DNA from: Microbacterium sp. AK031
Lineage (GTDB): Bacteria; Actinomycetota; Actinomycetes; Actinomycetales; Microbacteriaceae
Reading direction: 5' to 3'
NCBI RefSeq assembly: GCF_024807145.1
Contig: NZ_JANUCA010000009.1
Span: forward strand, 1 to 64,000
Length of the DNA stretch: 64,000 nt
The first letter of the stretch is position 1. Each line of letters begins with the position of its first letter. Positions 8,442 through 18,793 of this stretch are shown here, one piece after another. The translations under genes and the position numbers were made by a program. The notes under the pieces were generated by a model that worked only from the letters and a program-made list of their open reading frames with translations, did not search any database and was not told where the DNA came from.

Positions 8442-8970
8442 TGGTCTTCCTCAGGTGGAGCGTTCGCATCCGCCAGCCGTACCAGGCCACGGCCAACGTC
8501 GCCACGGCGTAGAGGATGAGCGCTTGCAGCGCATAGGCAGTGTAGTGGATCACCCAGCGCGGTTGGCTGGGATCCGAGACATGCGCGGGGTTGTCACTCA
8601 CGTACGGCACGAGCGTGCCCAGCATGTAGCCGGCCATCTGGCCGAGAGCGTAGATCAGGATGCCCACGCAGAGCGCGATCACTGCGCCTCCGGTACTGTG
8701 ACGCCATCCGCGTCGCGTTGAGCGCAGCGCCGTGCGCCGATCCCAATTGCCGCGAACCGGGTCGAACCACGCCGTCATGATAGGCGCGCAAACGAAGGCG
8801 GCGACCAGCAGGAGCAGCAACAGGGCGGTCCCGATGAGCAGCAGCCGTTCGTCGCCAGCCCTGCTGCGCATGAGCTTCGGTACAAGAAGGAGGATCAGAA
8901 GGGGCAGACAGCCGAGCGTGCAGGCCAGCCAGCTGCGTAAGAGCGTTCCGATGTTCACGCTTTCAACCAT
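8416..8970 (-). CDS. Membrane protein of unknown function
   Basis: A 184-residue protein with about four hydrophobic segments: [19 protein letters not shown] near the start, [38 protein letters not shown] and [19 protein letters not shown]. The last residues are basic ([18 protein letters not shown]), placing the C-terminus in the cytoplasm. No enzymatic motif is seen. The gene overlaps the end of a convergent small membrane-protein gene by 26 bases and is followed on its own strand only by trpS about 230 bases later. Confidence 0.7.
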   Translation of the reverse strand: MVESVNIGTLLRSWLACTLGCLPLLILLLVPKLMRSRAGDERLLLIGTALLLLLLVAAFVCAPIMTAWFDPVRGNWDRRTALRSTRRGWRHSTGGAVIALCVGILIYALGQMAGYMLGTLVPYVSDNPAHVSDPSQPRWVIHYTAYALQALILYAVATLAVAWYGWRMRTLHLRKTIRQSAARR

Positions 8971-9048
8971 GGCTCGGGAGCGTTGGTGGCGGTATACAGC
9001 GAGCCCTCGGATCTTTTCGGGAAACCGTCGTGAACCCTCTCCTGAGAG

Positions 9049-9888
9049 TCAGTACGAGTAATCCACGATGACCGGAGCGTGATCGCTCCAGCGGTCGGCG
9101 TAGGAGGCGGCGCGCGCCACGCTGTACGTCTCGACGCGCTCCGCGAGAGCAGGGGTCGCGAGGTGATAGTCGATGCGCCAGCCGGTGTCGTTGTCGAACG
9201 CTTGGCCGCGCATCGACCACCACGTGTACGGTCCCTCGACTTCACCGTGGAAGCGGCGTCCGATGTCGACCCAGCCGAGCCCGATGCCGACCGTGCCGTC
9301 GACACCGGCGATCTCTGCGTCTCGATCACCCAGGAAACGATCGAAGTACGCTCGTTCGCGGGGGAGGAAGCCGGCCTTCTTGCGATTGCCGCGCCAGTTC
9401 TTGATGTCGAGCTCTCGGTGGCCGACGTTGAGGTCGCCCGTGACGAGCGCGAGAGCATCGTCTCGACCGAGCTCGACGAGCCGCGTGCCGAAGGCATCGA
9501 GGAACTTCCACTTCTCGTCCTGCTTCGGGGTGTCGGCCTCACCGGAGTGCACATATGCGCTCACGACCGTGATCGTGCGATCTCCGAGCAGGAAGTCGCC
9601 TTCGATCCAGCGCCCCTTCGAATCGAAGTCATCGGCACCGAACGCGGTGCGAGACGCGAGCGCAGGCGTGCGGCTCGCGATCGCGACTCCCGCGCGGCCC
9701 TTCGCCGTCGCCTCGTCATGGATGATCGACCAGCCCGGGAGCGCGGCTTCGAGGTGCTCGTCTTGACCGCGCACCTCTTGCAGCGTCAGGATGTCGACGT
9801 CTGCAGCATCGAGCCAGCTGCTCATTCCGTTTCGGGCAGCCGCCCTGATTCCGTTGACGTTGACCGAGGCGATACGCAGGTTGGGCAT
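9049..9888 (-). CDS. xthA: Exodeoxyribonuclease III (AP endonuclease family)
   Basis: A 279-residue metal-dependent nuclease for base-excision repair. It opens with RIASVNVNGIRAA, has the metal ligand glutamate in LTLQEVRG near residue 38, the GDLNVGH motif with the catalytic Asp/Asn near residue 150, and the C-terminal RIDYHLAT and WSDHAPVIVDY motifs with the catalytic histidine. All key residues of the Xth family are present. It lies 10 bases behind the YihY gene on the same strand, so the two may be cotranscribed. Confidence 0.95.
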   Translation of the reverse strand: MPNLRIASVNVNGIRAAARNGMSSWLDAADVDILTLQEVRGQDEHLEAALPGWSIIHDEATAKGRAGVAIASRTPALASRTAFGADDFDSKGRWIEGDFLLGDRTITVVSAYVHSGEADTPKQDEKWKFLDAFGTRLVELGRDDALALVTGDLNVGHRELDIKNWRGNRKKAGFLPRERAYFDRFLGDRDAEIAGVDGTVGIGLGWVDIGRRFHGEVEGPYTWWSMRGQAFDNDTGWRIDYHLATPALAERVETYSVARAASYADRWSDHAPVIVDYSY

Positions 9889-9898
9889 GGGTTAAAGC

Positions 9899-11104
9899 CT
9901 AGCCAGCACCCCGGACATCGCGGCGCGCCCGCGTCAGCTCTGTGAGGAGACGGTGAGTGGCCGGGGCATCCGGCGTCGAGGGCTTCGGCGGATCCGCGAG
10001 GAGCTCGTCCAGCTCGTCCGCCGCGGCATGCACGGCTCTCCGTGAGCTCCACGCACGGTACCAGGGTGCGCGCTCCTGGGCGCTCCTCGCATCACGCAGA
10101 CGAATGCGCGCGGCCAGGAGCAGCGCCTGATACTCCGCGATGATGCGCTCCTCCTCGCTCTGGCGAAGCAGAGGAACGTCCCGGTCCTTTGCGGCCACGG
10201 CGATCCATGCCGCAGCCACGAGCATGACGACGCCGTTGATGCGGAACCACAGCAGAAGGCCGACGAAGATCGCGAAGGTGGCGAGCAGGGGATTGGTCGG
10301 CGTGTAGCTGAGCAGGAAGCCGGCGCCGAACTGCAGCATGGTCATGGCGCCGCCGCCGAGCAGCGCGCCCGGCCAGATCGTGCGCCATCGCAGTGAGGTG
10401 CCGGTGAGGAAGCGCACCATCGCTGCCAGCGCCGCCGAGAGAAGGGTGAACGAGACGATGACGGTGCCGATGCGGATCAGTAGATTCACGGCATTCGAGC
10501 CGGCATCCCACCCCAGCAGCTGGAGAACCCAGGTCAGCATCGCGGCGCTGCCGTAGCTCAGCGCAGAACCTGCGATCAGAGCGATGCCGAAGATGAGAGC
10601 GGCGAAGAAATCGCGTGCCTTGAGCAGTAGGTAGCTGCGCCTGTCGGGCGGAAGGGCGAACATGTCGCGCACCGCTCGTCGTGAGAACGTGACCCAGCCG
10701 ATGGCCGTCCAGATGACGGCCACGAGAGCGATCAGACCGGTGATGCTGAGAACGCCGGCCATGTTCGAGGCGAGCTCGTGGGCTTCCTCCGGGGTGAGAA
10801 GGTTGCTCTGCGCGCTGATCAGGTTCGGAATGTAGCTGTTGATGACGCCGATCAGCGCGTCGACGGCCTCTGTGCTGCCGCCGAGCCACAGCCCGGAGAT
10901 CGCGAACGCGAGATAGATGGCGGCGAAGATCGCGAACAACGCCTGGTAGCTCACTCCGGCCGCGAGCAGGAACCCGTTGTTCTGCAGGAAGTGCCGCCAG
11001 ACTCTGACCGGGAACAGGCCGAGCGTGCGCCTGCTCAGCCTGGTCGCGCGCTCCACGGCGGCGTCGAGGCGACCGGCGGATGCACCGGCGTCAGAATCAG
11101 ACAC
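9899..11104 (-). CDS. YihY/virulence factor BrkB family membrane protein
   Basis: A 401-residue integral membrane protein. It shows the family opening WRHFLQNNGFLLAAGVSYQ, a central block with six or so hydrophobic segments and the conserved NPLLATFAIFVGLLLWFRIN near residue 270. A charged C-terminal tail of about 100 residues is probably cytoplasmic. The family was once called ribonuclease BN, but that activity belongs to another protein; the true role is not known. It sits between sdhB and xthA. A YihY-family gene next to trpS and sdh is also found in Mycobacterium as I remember it (Rv3335c). Confidence 0.9.
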   Translation of the reverse strand: MSDSDAGASAGRLDAAVERATRLSRRTLGLFPVRVWRHFLQNNGFLLAAGVSYQALFAIFAAIYLAFAISGLWLGGSTEAVDALIGVINSYIPNLISAQSNLLTPEEAHELASNMAGVLSITGLIALVAVIWTAIGWVTFSRRAVRDMFALPPDRRSYLLLKARDFFAALIFGIALIAGSALSYGSAAMLTWVLQLLGWDAGSNAVNLLIRIGTVIVSFTLLSAALAAMVRFLTGTSLRWRTIWPGALLGGGAMTMLQFGAGFLLSYTPTNPLLATFAIFVGLLLWFRINGVVMLVAAAWIAVAAKDRDVPLLRQSEEERIIAEYQALLLAARIRLRDARSAQERAPWYRAWSSRRAVHAAADELDELLADPPKPSTPDAPATHRLLTELTRARRDVRGAG

Positions 11105-11152
11105 GCCCCCACCCTATCCAGGGCCGGGGCGTGTCGATGACGGAAGGAGCGC

Positions 11153-11914
11153 TCAGCGTCGTCCGCGAAGAACGGCCTGCTTGACCTCGGCGATCGCCTT
11201 GGTGACCTCGATGCCACGGGGGCAGGCCTCGGAGCAGTTGAAGGTCGTGCGGCAGCGCCAGACGCCTTCCTTGTCGTTGAGGATGTCCAGACGCACCTCG
11301 GCGTTGTCATCACGGGAGTCGAAGATGAAGCGGTGCGCGTTGACGATCGCGGCAGGGCCGAAGTACTGACCGTCCGTCCAGAACACCGGGCACGATGAGG
11401 TGCACGCAGCGCAGAGGATGCACTTGGTGGTGTCGTCGAAGATCGCACGGTCTGCGATCGACTGCACGCGCTCCTTGCCCTTCTCCGGTGTGGAGTTGGC
11501 GACGAGGAACGGCTGCACCTCGCGGAAGGAGGCGAAGAACGGCTCCATGTCGACGATGAGATCCTTCTCGAGCGGCAGACCCTTGATGGCCTCGACGTAG
11601 ATCGGCTTCGAGATGTCGAGGTCCTTGATCAGCGTCTTGCAGGCGAGGCGGTTGCGACCATTGATGCGCATGGCGTCAGAGCCGCAGATGCCGTGTGCAC
11701 AGGAGCGGCGGAACGACAGCGAACCATCGACCTCCCACTTGATCTTGTGCAGGGCGTCGAGCACGCGGTCGGTGGAGAAGAGCTCCACGTCGTAGTCGAC
11801 CCAGCGCGGCTCGGCGTCCTTCTCGGGATCGAACCGCCGGATGGTGAAGGTGACGAGGAAGGACTGGATGGCGGGGTCAGCCGCGGCGGGCGCCTCTGCG
11901 ACAGCATTCGACAT
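11153..11914 (-). CDS. sdhB: Succinate dehydrogenase iron-sulfur subunit
   Basis: A 253-residue subunit carrying electrons from SdhA to the membrane quinone site. The [2Fe-2S] ligands lie in SCAHGICGSDAM plus the cysteine of NRLACKTL. The [4Fe-4S] and [3Fe-4S] ligands lie in CILCAACTSSCPVFW and CRTTFNCSEACPRGI. The ATG begins one base after the sdhA stop, so the pair is translationally linked. This is the last gene of sdhCDAB. Confidence 0.97.
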   Translation of the reverse strand: MSNAVAEAPAAADPAIQSFLVTFTIRRFDPEKDAEPRWVDYDVELFSTDRVLDALHKIKWEVDGSLSFRRSCAHGICGSDAMRINGRNRLACKTLIKDLDISKPIYVEAIKGLPLEKDLIVDMEPFFASFREVQPFLVANSTPEKGKERVQSIADRAIFDDTTKCILCAACTSSCPVFWTDGQYFGPAAIVNAHRFIFDSRDDNAEVRLDILNDKEGVWRCRTTFNCSEACPRGIEVTKAIAEVKQAVLRGRR

Positions 11915-11915
11915 T

Positions 11916-13721
11916 TCAGTACTTCCTCTCCATCGGCTGGTAACGGGTCATGACGACGGGTTTCCAATCGAGCTTGATGTGGTCGGCCGGTGTCGACGAG
12001 TGCGGATCGCCCGTGAGGTAGGCCATCGTGTGCTTCATGTAGTTCTCGTCATCGCGCTTCGGGAAGTCGTCGCGCATGTGACCGCCACGGCTCTCCTCAC
12101 GGTTCTGGGCCGCGTAGACCACGACCTCGGCGATGTCGAGGAGGAAGCCCAGCTCGACGGCCTCGAGCAGGTCGGTGTTGAACCGGTGGCCCTTGTCGTC
12201 GACGTAGACGTTCCGGTAGCGCTCGCGCAGTTCGGCGATCACGCCGAGCACGTGCTCGAGGGACTCGTGCGTGCGGAACACCTGAGCTCCGAGATCCATC
12301 TCCTCCTGCAGCTTCTTGCGCAGTACGGCGACGCGCTCGGTGCCCTTGCTGTCGCGCAGCTGCTCGAGCAGGCCGGAGACGAAGCCGGCTGGGTTCTCCG
12401 GCAGCGGGACGAACTCTGCGTTCTTCGCATATGCGACCGCGTTGTTGCCGGCGCGCTTGCCGAACACGTTGATGTCGAGCAGCGAGTTGGTGCCGAGGCG
12501 ATTCGAGCCGTGCACCGAGACGCAGGCGCACTCGCCGGCCGCGTACAGACCGGGAACGACGGTGTCGTTGTCGGCGAGCACCTCGGCGTTGTTGTTGGTC
12601 GGGATGCCACCCATCGCGTAGTGCGCCGTCGGCATGACGGGAACGGGATCGGTCACCGGGTCGACACCGAGATAGGTGCGGGCGAACTCGGTGATGTCGG
12701 GGAGCTTGGTCTCCAGCACCTCGGCGCCCAGGTGGGTGCAGTCGAGGTAGACGTAATCCTTGTGCGGGCCGGCTCCGCGGCCGTCGAGGACCTCCTGCAC
12801 CATGGAGCGCGCGACGATGTCGCGAGGCGCGAGGTCCTTGATGGTGGGAGCGTAGCGCTCCATGAAACGCTCACCCGATGCGTTGCGAAGGATCGCGCCT
12901 TCGCCGCGGGCGCCCTCGGTGAGAAGGATACCGAGACCTGCGAGTCCGGTCGGATGGAACTGGAAGAACTCCATATCCTCGAGCGGCAGGTTCTTGCGCC
13001 AGACGATTCCGACGCCGTCTCCGGTGAGGGTGTGCGCGTTGGATGTGGTCTTGTAGATCTTGCCGAAGCCGCCGGTCGCGAAGATGATGGCCTTGGCCTG
13101 GAACACGTGCAGTTCGCCGGTGGAGAGGTCGTATGCGACGACGCCTGCGACCTGGGTGCTGCCATCTTCGGCGGTGACCGTGATCAGGTCGAGCACGTAG
13201 AACTCGTTGAAGAAGTTGATGCCGAGCTTCACGCAGTTCTGGAACAGCGTCTGCAGAATCATGTGGCCGGTGCGGTCCGCGGCGTAACAGGCGCGTCGGA
13301 CGGGCGTCTTGCCGTGCTCTGCCGTGTGGCCGCCGAATCGACGCTGATCGATCTTGCCCTCTGGGGTGCGGTTGAACGGCAGGCCCATGTTCTCCAGGTC
13401 GATGACCGCGTCGATGGCCTCCTTGGCGAGGATCTCGGCAGCATCCTGGTCGACGAGATAGTCGCCGCCCTTGACCGTGTCGAAGGTGTGCCACTCCCAG
13501 CTGTCCTCCTCGACGTTCGCGAGGGCCGCAGCCATGCCCCCCTGTGCGGCTCCGGTGTGAGACCGCGTCGGGTAGAGCTTGGAGATCACTGCCGTCTTGG
13601 CGCCGGGCCCCGCCTCGATCGCCGCGCGCATGCCGGCGCCGCCGGCACCCACGATGACGACGTCGAACTGGTGGTAGTGCACGCCGTTGCGGACGACGGA
13701 ATCCTGTGTCTCAGTAGTCAC
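11916..13721 (-). CDS. sdhA: Succinate dehydrogenase flavoprotein subunit
   Basis: A 601-residue subunit that oxidises succinate to fumarate. It has the dinucleotide motif [17 protein letters not shown], the covalent-FAD histidine in [12 protein letters not shown], the active-site region [12 protein letters not shown] plus [12 protein letters not shown], and [10 protein letters not shown]. An upstream extension of 19 Arg-rich residues is rejected: the GTG at 13721 follows an AGAGAG-like site and gives the normal N-terminus. It lies 17 bases behind sdhD and one base before sdhB. Confidence 0.97.
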   Translation of the reverse strand: MTTETQDSVVRNGVHYHQFDVVIVGAGGAGMRAAIEAGPGAKTAVISKLYPTRSHTGAAQGGMAAALANVEEDSWEWHTFDTVKGGDYLVDQDAAEILAKEAIDAVIDLENMGLPFNRTPEGKIDQRRFGGHTAEHGKTPVRRACYAADRTGHMILQTLFQNCVKLGINFFNEFYVLDLITVTAEDGSTQVAGVVAYDLSTGELHVFQAKAIIFATGGFGKIYKTTSNAHTLTGDGVGIVWRKNLPLEDMEFFQFHPTGLAGLGILLTEGARGEGAILRNASGERFMERYAPTIKDLAPRDIVARSMVQEVLDGRGAGPHKDYVYLDCTHLGAEVLETKLPDITEFARTYLGVDPVTDPVPVMPTAHYAMGGIPTNNNAEVLADNDTVVPGLYAAGECACVSVHGSNRLGTNSLLDINVFGKRAGNNAVAYAKNAEFVPLPENPAGFVSGLLEQLRDSKGTERVAVLRKKLQEEMDLGAQVFRTHESLEHVLGVIAELRERYRNVYVDDKGHRFNTDLLEAVELGFLLDIAEVVVYAAQNREESRGGHMRDDFPKRDDENYMKHTMAYLTGDPHSSTPADHIKLDWKPVVMTRYQPMERKY

Positions 13722-13738
13722 TTCTTGTTGCTCTCTTC

Positions 13739-14191
13739 TCAGTTGCCGACGACGCCTGCGGCTACGCAGGTGTCCCACAGCGTGCTGGAGTCAGTGACGC
13801 CCAGGCAGGGGTCGAAGGTGAAGACGACCAGAGTGCCCAGCACGATCAGGAGTCCGGCTGCGAGGCCGATCGCCCAGACCAGGGGCCGCCGGACCTTCAC
13901 GTTGGTCACATAGTCGTTGACGATCGTGCGCATGCCGTTGCCGCCGTGCAGGAGCGCGAGCCACAGCATCAGTACGTCCCACCACTGCCAGAACGGCGTG
14001 GCGAACTTGCCGGCGATGAAGGCGAAGTCGAGGGCGTGGATGCCTTCACCGACCATGAGGTTGACGAACAGGTGGCCGAAGATCAGGACGATCAGCACGA
14101 CGCCGGAGCCGCGCATGAACAGCCAGCCCCACTTCTCGAGGTTGAACCCGCGGCGGCGGCGCGCCGGTGCGGCGACGGTCTGAGCAGACAT
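13739..14191 (-). CDS. sdhD: Succinate dehydrogenase membrane anchor subunit SdhD
   Basis: A 150-residue protein with three membrane helices: [17 protein letters not shown] with a likely haem-ligand histidine, [18 protein letters not shown], and [18 protein letters not shown]. The N-terminus is Arg/Ala-rich. With SdhC it anchors SdhAB and binds haem b and menaquinone (family knowledge). Its ATG overlaps the sdhC stop by one base (TGATG), the usual coupling in this operon. Confidence 0.93.
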   Translation of the reverse strand: MSAQTVAAPARRRRGFNLEKWGWLFMRGSGVVLIVLIFGHLFVNLMVGEGIHALDFAFIAGKFATPFWQWWDVLMLWLALLHGGNGMRTIVNDYVTNVKVRRPLVWAIGLAAGLLIVLGTLVVFTFDPCLGVTDSSTLWDTCVAAGVVGN

Positions 14192-14625
14192 CAGTGACCC
14201 CCTCCGAATCCGGCGAACGCGAGCATGAGGTGTCGCGGCACGAAGCCGGCCATGAGCACGATCCACACGGCGATGACGCCCCAGAAGAGCTGCCGCTGGA
14301 AGCGCGCGCCCTTCGACCAGAAGTCGACCAGGATGATGCGGAGGCCGTTGATGGCGTGGAACACGATGGCGGCGACGAGGACGACCTCGCCGATCGCCAT
14401 GATCGGGTTCTTGTACGTGCCGATCACGGCGTTGTACGCCTCGGGGGAGACCCGGATGAGTGCTGTGTCGAGCACATGCACCAGCAGGAAGAAGAAGATC
14501 GCGACTCCGGTGATGCGATGAAGCACCCATGACCACATGCCTTCGCGACCCCGATAAAGGGTTCCGCGTGGCGTCTTGGAAGTGGTCTCCGAAATCGACG
14601 GTGCCAAGCGAGTGCCTGCGGACAC
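14191..14625 (-). CDS. sdhC: Succinate dehydrogenase cytochrome b subunit SdhC
   Basis: A 144-residue membrane subunit, first gene of the operon. The motif GMWSWVLHRITGVAIFFFLL with its following LVHVLD contains the conserved Ser/His/Arg and haem-ligand histidine of the family. Two more helices follow (IMAIGEVVLVAAIVFHAING and LFWGVIAVWIVLMAGFV). The GTG at 14625 is chosen because GGGAGGA sits seven bases upstream; the longer frame to 14721 would add 32 polar residues lacking family features. The operon promoter should lie in the region facing manC. Confidence 0.93.
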   Translation of the reverse strand: MSAGTRLAPSISETTSKTPRGTLYRGREGMWSWVLHRITGVAIFFFLLVHVLDTALIRVSPEAYNAVIGTYKNPIMAIGEVVLVAAIVFHAINGLRIILVDFWSKGARFQRQLFWGVIAVWIVLMAGFVPRHLMLAFAGFGGGH

Positions 14626-14752
14626 GGTCGTCCTCCCTGATCGATACGAGGTCGGCAGCGCGTACTGGGTCTGAGCTGACCGCAGACGTGCCCGATCGTG
14701 TTCCATCCTATTCCTGTTCAATCGCTGGGAGCGACGAAGGGTGGCCTAACTG

Positions 14753-14766
14753 TCTCGACGTCGAGA
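14753..14766. promoter_or_regulatory. 14-bp perfect palindrome between sdhC and manC (candidate operator)
   Basis: TCTCGACGTCGAGA is a perfect inverted repeat in the 167-bp divergent region, 127 bases from the sdhC start and 26 bases from the manC start. Its TCGACGTCGA core recurs upstream of accA3 at 42234-42243. A dimeric regulator site is likely by design, but no protein is identified. Confidence 0.45.
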
Positions 14767-14792
14767 TTGTTTCGCGCGGCTACGCTGGGGTT

Positions 14793-15908
14793 ATGACTGA
14801 GCCACTGGATGACTTCTACGCCGTGATACCCGCAGGTGGCATCGGAAGCCGACTGTGGCCGCTCTCCCGCGCCGACGCTCCGAAGTTCCTCCACGATCTG
14901 ACCGGCTCCGGCAACTCGCTGCTGCGCGACACCTGGGACCGTCTGGAAGCTCTCACCGGCGCCGACCGCATATCGGTCGTGACCGGTCGGGCGCACCGCG
15001 CCGCGGTGGAGGCCGAGCTTCCCGGCATCGCGGACAAGAACGTGTTCCTCGAGTCCGAGCCGCGCGACTCGGCCGCTGCGATCGGGCTCGCCGCCGCGAT
15101 CCTGCATCGCCGGGATCCCGACGTCATCATCGGCTCGTTCGCCGCTGACCATGTCATCCGCGGCACGCGCACATTCGAGTTCGCCGTGCAGCAGGCGGTC
15201 GAGGTCGCCCGCGCCGGCTACATCTGCACGATCGGCATCCAGCCCTCTGAACCGTCAGTCGGCTTCGGTTATATCCGCAAGGGCGAAGAGCTGATCGTCG
15301 ACGGCGCGCCAGAAGCCGCAAGGGTGGAGAGCTTCGTCGAGAAGCCGGATCTCGAAACGGCGAAGGAGTACTACGCCGACCGTTCGTACCTGTGGAATGC
15401 CGGCATGTTCATCTCCAAGGCGAGCGTGCTGCTCGACGAACTCGCGGCGAATGAGCCGGAACTGCACGCCGGCCTCATGGAACTCGCCGAAGCCTGGGAC
15501 GACCGCGAGCGACGCGGACCGGTCGTCGACAGGGTGTGGCCGACTCTGAAGAAGATCGCGATCGACTACGCCGTCGCCGAGCCCGCTGCCGACAAGGGCC
15601 GCCTGGCCGTGATCCCCGGCCACTTCGATTGGGATGACGTGGGGGATTTCGCGTCGCTCACCAAGCTCATAAGCAACGGCCGCAAGAACGACCTCGCCGT
15701 GCTCGGACCGAAGGCCAGAGTGCTCTCCGACGCGGCGACCGGAATCCTCGTGAGCCAGACGTCGCGCGTGATCAGCCTCGTTGGTGTGAAGGACATCGTG
15801 GTCGTCGATACTCCTGACGCGCTGCTGGTCACGACGACCGAACACGCCCAGCGGGTGAAGGACGTCGTGGAATCGCTCAAGCTCACCGGCCGCGGAGATG
15901 TGCTGTAG
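14793..15908 (+). CDS. manC: Mannose-1-phosphate guanylyltransferase
   Basis: A 371-residue nucleotidyltransferase making GDP-mannose from mannose 1-phosphate and GTP, for glycolipid and glycan synthesis. The N-terminal signature is PAGGIGSRLWPLSRADAPKF; FVEKPDLETAKEY and the LWNAGMF motif follow near residues 190-205, then DYAVAEPA. The length fits the single-domain type without the fused isomerase. The ATG at 14793 begins the nucleotide-binding domain; longer frames upstream run into the sdh promoter region. It stands alone, divergent from sdh. Confidence 0.93.
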   Translation: MTEPLDDFYAVIPAGGIGSRLWPLSRADAPKFLHDLTGSGNSLLRDTWDRLEALTGADRISVVTGRAHRAAVEAELPGIADKNVFLESEPRDSAAAIGLAAAILHRRDPDVIIGSFAADHVIRGTRTFEFAVQQAVEVARAGYICTIGIQPSEPSVGFGYIRKGEELIVDGAPEAARVESFVEKPDLETAKEYYADRSYLWNAGMFISKASVLLDELAANEPELHAGLMELAEAWDDRERRGPVVDRVWPTLKKIAIDYAVAEPAADKGRLAVIPGHFDWDDVGDFASLTKLISNGRKNDLAVLGPKARVLSDAATGILVSQTSRVISLVGVKDIVVVDTPDALLVTTTEHAQRVKDVVESLKLTGRGDVL

Positions 15909-16037
15909 TCCTTCGTCACGGGTCTATTGCGAGTTTGTAACCATTAACCGCAACCATGATGTCGGATGCCGTAACACTGGGTAACTTGTCTCCACGGGCA
16001 TTGCGAATGGCGCAGGCCAGTAGTCGTGGAGGCTTAC

Positions 16038-17129
16038 GTGACCATTTCCACCAAGAAGCGCGCTCTGGCCGCGCTCGTGGCGACCGGTGTCGCCGTCGCA
16101 CTAGCAGGTTGCGGTGCCGCTCCGGAGGATGACGGCGGAGATGCCGGCGGCGAGAGCATCGACTTCCTGCCCTGCATCGTCTCCGATGCCGGCGGATTCG
16201 ACGACAAGTCGTTCAACCAGCTGTCCTTCGAGGGCGTCGTCCAGGCCGCCGATGAGCTCGGCGTCGAGTACAAGAACGTCGAGTCCAACAGCGAGACCGA
16301 CTTCGCCCCGAACCTGGAGAGCCTCGTCTCCCAGGGCTGCAACGCCATCGTCTCGGTCGGCTTCGCGCTGTCGTCGGCGACCGTCGAGGCGGCGACGGCC
16401 AACGAAGGCGTCGACTTCATCCTCGTCGACGACGCCGCGGACAACGACTTCGACGGCGAGAAGGATGCCGAGAACGTCAAGCCGCTGCTGTACGACACGG
16501 CTCAGGCCGCATTCCTCGCCGGCTACCTTTCGGCCGGCTACTCGGAGGCCGGCAAGGTCGGCACGTACGGCGGCATGGAGTTCCCGACAGTCACGATCTT
16601 CATGGACGGCTTCTACCAGGGCGTGAACTACTACAACGAGCAGAACGGCACCGCCGTGCAGGTCGTCGGCTGGGACGGCACGGCCGGCTCGTTCACCGGT
16701 GGCTTCGAAGCGGGCCCCGAGGCCAAGACGGTCGCACAGAACATCATCGACCAGGGCGTCGACGTGCTCCTGCCGGTCGGCGGACCGATCTACCAGTCGG
16801 GTCTGCAGGCCATCAAGGAGTCCGGCCGCGACATCGCGCTGATCGGAGCTGACGCCGACCTGTTCGTCACCGACCCGACGACCGCCGACTTCGTGCTCAC
16901 CTCGATCCTCAAGGACATGAAGCTCTCCGTCTACGAGGCGACCATGAGCAGCGCGAACGAGGAGTTCGATGCCGAGGCGTACGTCGGAACCCTGGAGAAC
17001 GAGGGCGTCGGCATCGCCGAGCTGCACAACTTCGAGGACAAGGTCGACCCGGAGCTGTGGAACGCGGTTCAGGACCTGCAGCAGCAGATCATCGACGGTG
17101 AGGTCACCGTCACCTCGTACCTCGGCTGA
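16038..17129 (+). CDS. BMP-family nucleoside-binding lipoprotein of an ABC importer
   Basis: A 363-residue substrate-binding protein. A signal peptide (STKKRALAALVATGVAVALA) ends in a LAGC lipobox, so Cys25 becomes the lipid-anchored N-terminus. The mature part has the BMP/PnrA features: DAGGFDDKSFNQLSFEGV, SNSETDFAPNL and VDVLLPVGGPIYQSG. Family members bind purine and pyrimidine nucleosides. The GTG at 16038 is preceded by GGAGG six bases away. The next genes encode the ATPase, two permeases and nucleoside-degrading enzymes, which supports nucleoside uptake. Confidence 0.93.
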   Translation: MTISTKKRALAALVATGVAVALAGCGAAPEDDGGDAGGESIDFLPCIVSDAGGFDDKSFNQLSFEGVVQAADELGVEYKNVESNSETDFAPNLESLVSQGCNAIVSVGFALSSATVEAATANEGVDFILVDDAADNDFDGEKDAENVKPLLYDTAQAAFLAGYLSAGYSEAGKVGTYGGMEFPTVTIFMDGFYQGVNYYNEQNGTAVQVVGWDGTAGSFTGGFEAGPEAKTVAQNIIDQGVDVLLPVGGPIYQSGLQAIKESGRDIALIGADADLFVTDPTTADFVLTSILKDMKLSVYEATMSSANEEFDAEAYVGTLENEGVGIAELHNFEDKVDPELWNAVQDLQQQIIDGEVTVTSYLG

Positions 17130-17146
17130 TCGAGAAACGAGAAATA

Positions 17147-17175
17147 GGGGAGGTCGGCGACCCGCCGGCCTCCCC
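17147..17175 (+). terminator. Hairpin after the binding-protein gene (attenuator or mRNA stabiliser)
   Basis: A 12-bp stem (GGGGAGGTCGGC, one G-T pair) with a 5-base loop lies 17 bases after the lipoprotein stop. Such hairpins between a binding protein and its ABC genes usually lower expression of the downstream genes or protect the upstream mRNA. Confidence 0.7.
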
Positions 17176-17240
17176 TCGCCGTCTCGCGGGCTCCCACAGG
17201 AACCTGGGAGGAAGCACCTTTGCTGATTAGGATCTGACAC

Positions 17241-18793
17241 ATGAAGCTTGAACTGCGCGGCATCACGAAGAAGTTCGGCGCGCTGACGGCCAACGACCAC
17301 ATCGATCTCACCATCGAGCCAGGAGAGATCCACTGTCTCCTCGGCGAGAACGGCGCCGGGAAATCGACGCTGATGAACGTGCTCTACGGCCTGTACCAGG
17401 CCGATGACGGTGAGATCCTTCTGGACGACATCGAGCAGCACTTCGCCGGCCCCGGCGACGCGATGGCGGCGGGCATCGGCATGGTGCACCAGCATTTCAT
17501 GCTGATCCCCGTGTTCACCGTCGCCGAGAACGTCATGCTCGGCCACGAGAAGACGACGTTCGGCGGTCGCCTCGATCTCGCGGCCGCTCGTGCGATGGTG
17601 CGCGAGATCTCGGATCGCTTCGGGTTCAAGGTCGATCCGGATGCCGTGGTCGAAGACCTGCCGGTCGGCGTGCAGCAGCGCGTGGAGATCATCAAGGCGC
17701 TCTCGCGCGACGCCAAGGTGCTCGTGTTCGATGAGCCGACCGCCGTGCTCACGCCGCAGGAGACCGACGACCTGATGGCGACGATGCGGCAGCTGCAGGA
17801 AGGCGGCACCTCGATCGTCTTCATCACCCACAAGCTCCGCGAGGTCCGCGAAGTGGCGGACCGGATCACTGTCATCCGGCTCGGCAAGGTCGTCGGGGAA
17901 GCGTCACCGACCGCCAGCAACGAAGAACTCGCTTCCCTCATGGTCGGCCGCGCCGTCGAGCTCACGGTGCACAAGGATGCCCCGAAGCTCGGCGAGGAGT
18001 CGCTCATCGTGAAGGAGCTCACGGTCACCGATCCCTTCGGGACGGTGCTCGTCGACGATGTCTCGTTCTCGGTGCGAGGCGGTGAGGTGCTCGTGATCGC
18101 CGGTGTGCAGGGCAACGGGCAGACCGAGATCACCGAGGCGATCGTCGGCCTGCAGACGCACGTCGAAGGCAGCGTGCGGCTCAACGGCGTGGAGCTGGTC
18201 GGACGATCGGTGCGCGACATCCTCGACGACGGCGTCGGCTTCGTCCCGGAGGACCGCAGCGTCGACGGGCTGGTCAAAGAATTCTCGATCGCCGAGAACC
18301 TCATGCTGGACCGCTCGGTCGGCGGGCCCTTCGTCAAGGCCGGCACCCTGCAGCTGGGTGCGCTCGAGGAATTCGCTCGCGAGAAGATCACGGAGTTCGA
18401 CATCCGCACCCAGGGACCGGCTCAGCAGGCCGGACGTCTCTCAGGCGGAAACCAGCAGAAGGTCGTGCTGGCGCGGGAACTCAGCCGCGAACTCTCCCTG
18501 TTCGTCGCAGCGCAGCCGACCCGCGGCGTCGATGTCGGCTCCATCGAATTCATCCACAAGCGCATCATCGAGACTCGCGACTCCGGCATCCCCGTGATCG
18601 TGATCTCCACAGAGCTCGATGAGGCGGCGGCACTCGCCGACCGCATCATGGTGATGTATCGGGGCAAGGTCGTCGGCATCGTGCCCGGCGACACCACGCG
18701 TGAGCAGCTCGGCCTCATGATGGCCGGCATGATCGAGACCGACACGACGGCCGTGGCGGCCACGACGGCAGCCGACACCGAGGAGACGAGCGC

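Noticed and set aside
11841..13913. 690-codon plus-strand frame opposite sdhA/sdhD
   Set aside because: Antisense shadow of sdhA; sdhA has all catalytic motifs and this frame has none.
14626..14721. 32-residue N-terminal extension of SdhC
   Set aside because: The GTG at 14625 has a strong ribosome site and yields the normal length; the extension has no family match.
16101..17831. 576-codon minus-strand frame opposite the binding-protein and ATPase genes
   Set aside because: It spans two clearly real genes and an intergenic hairpin, with no recognisable domain.
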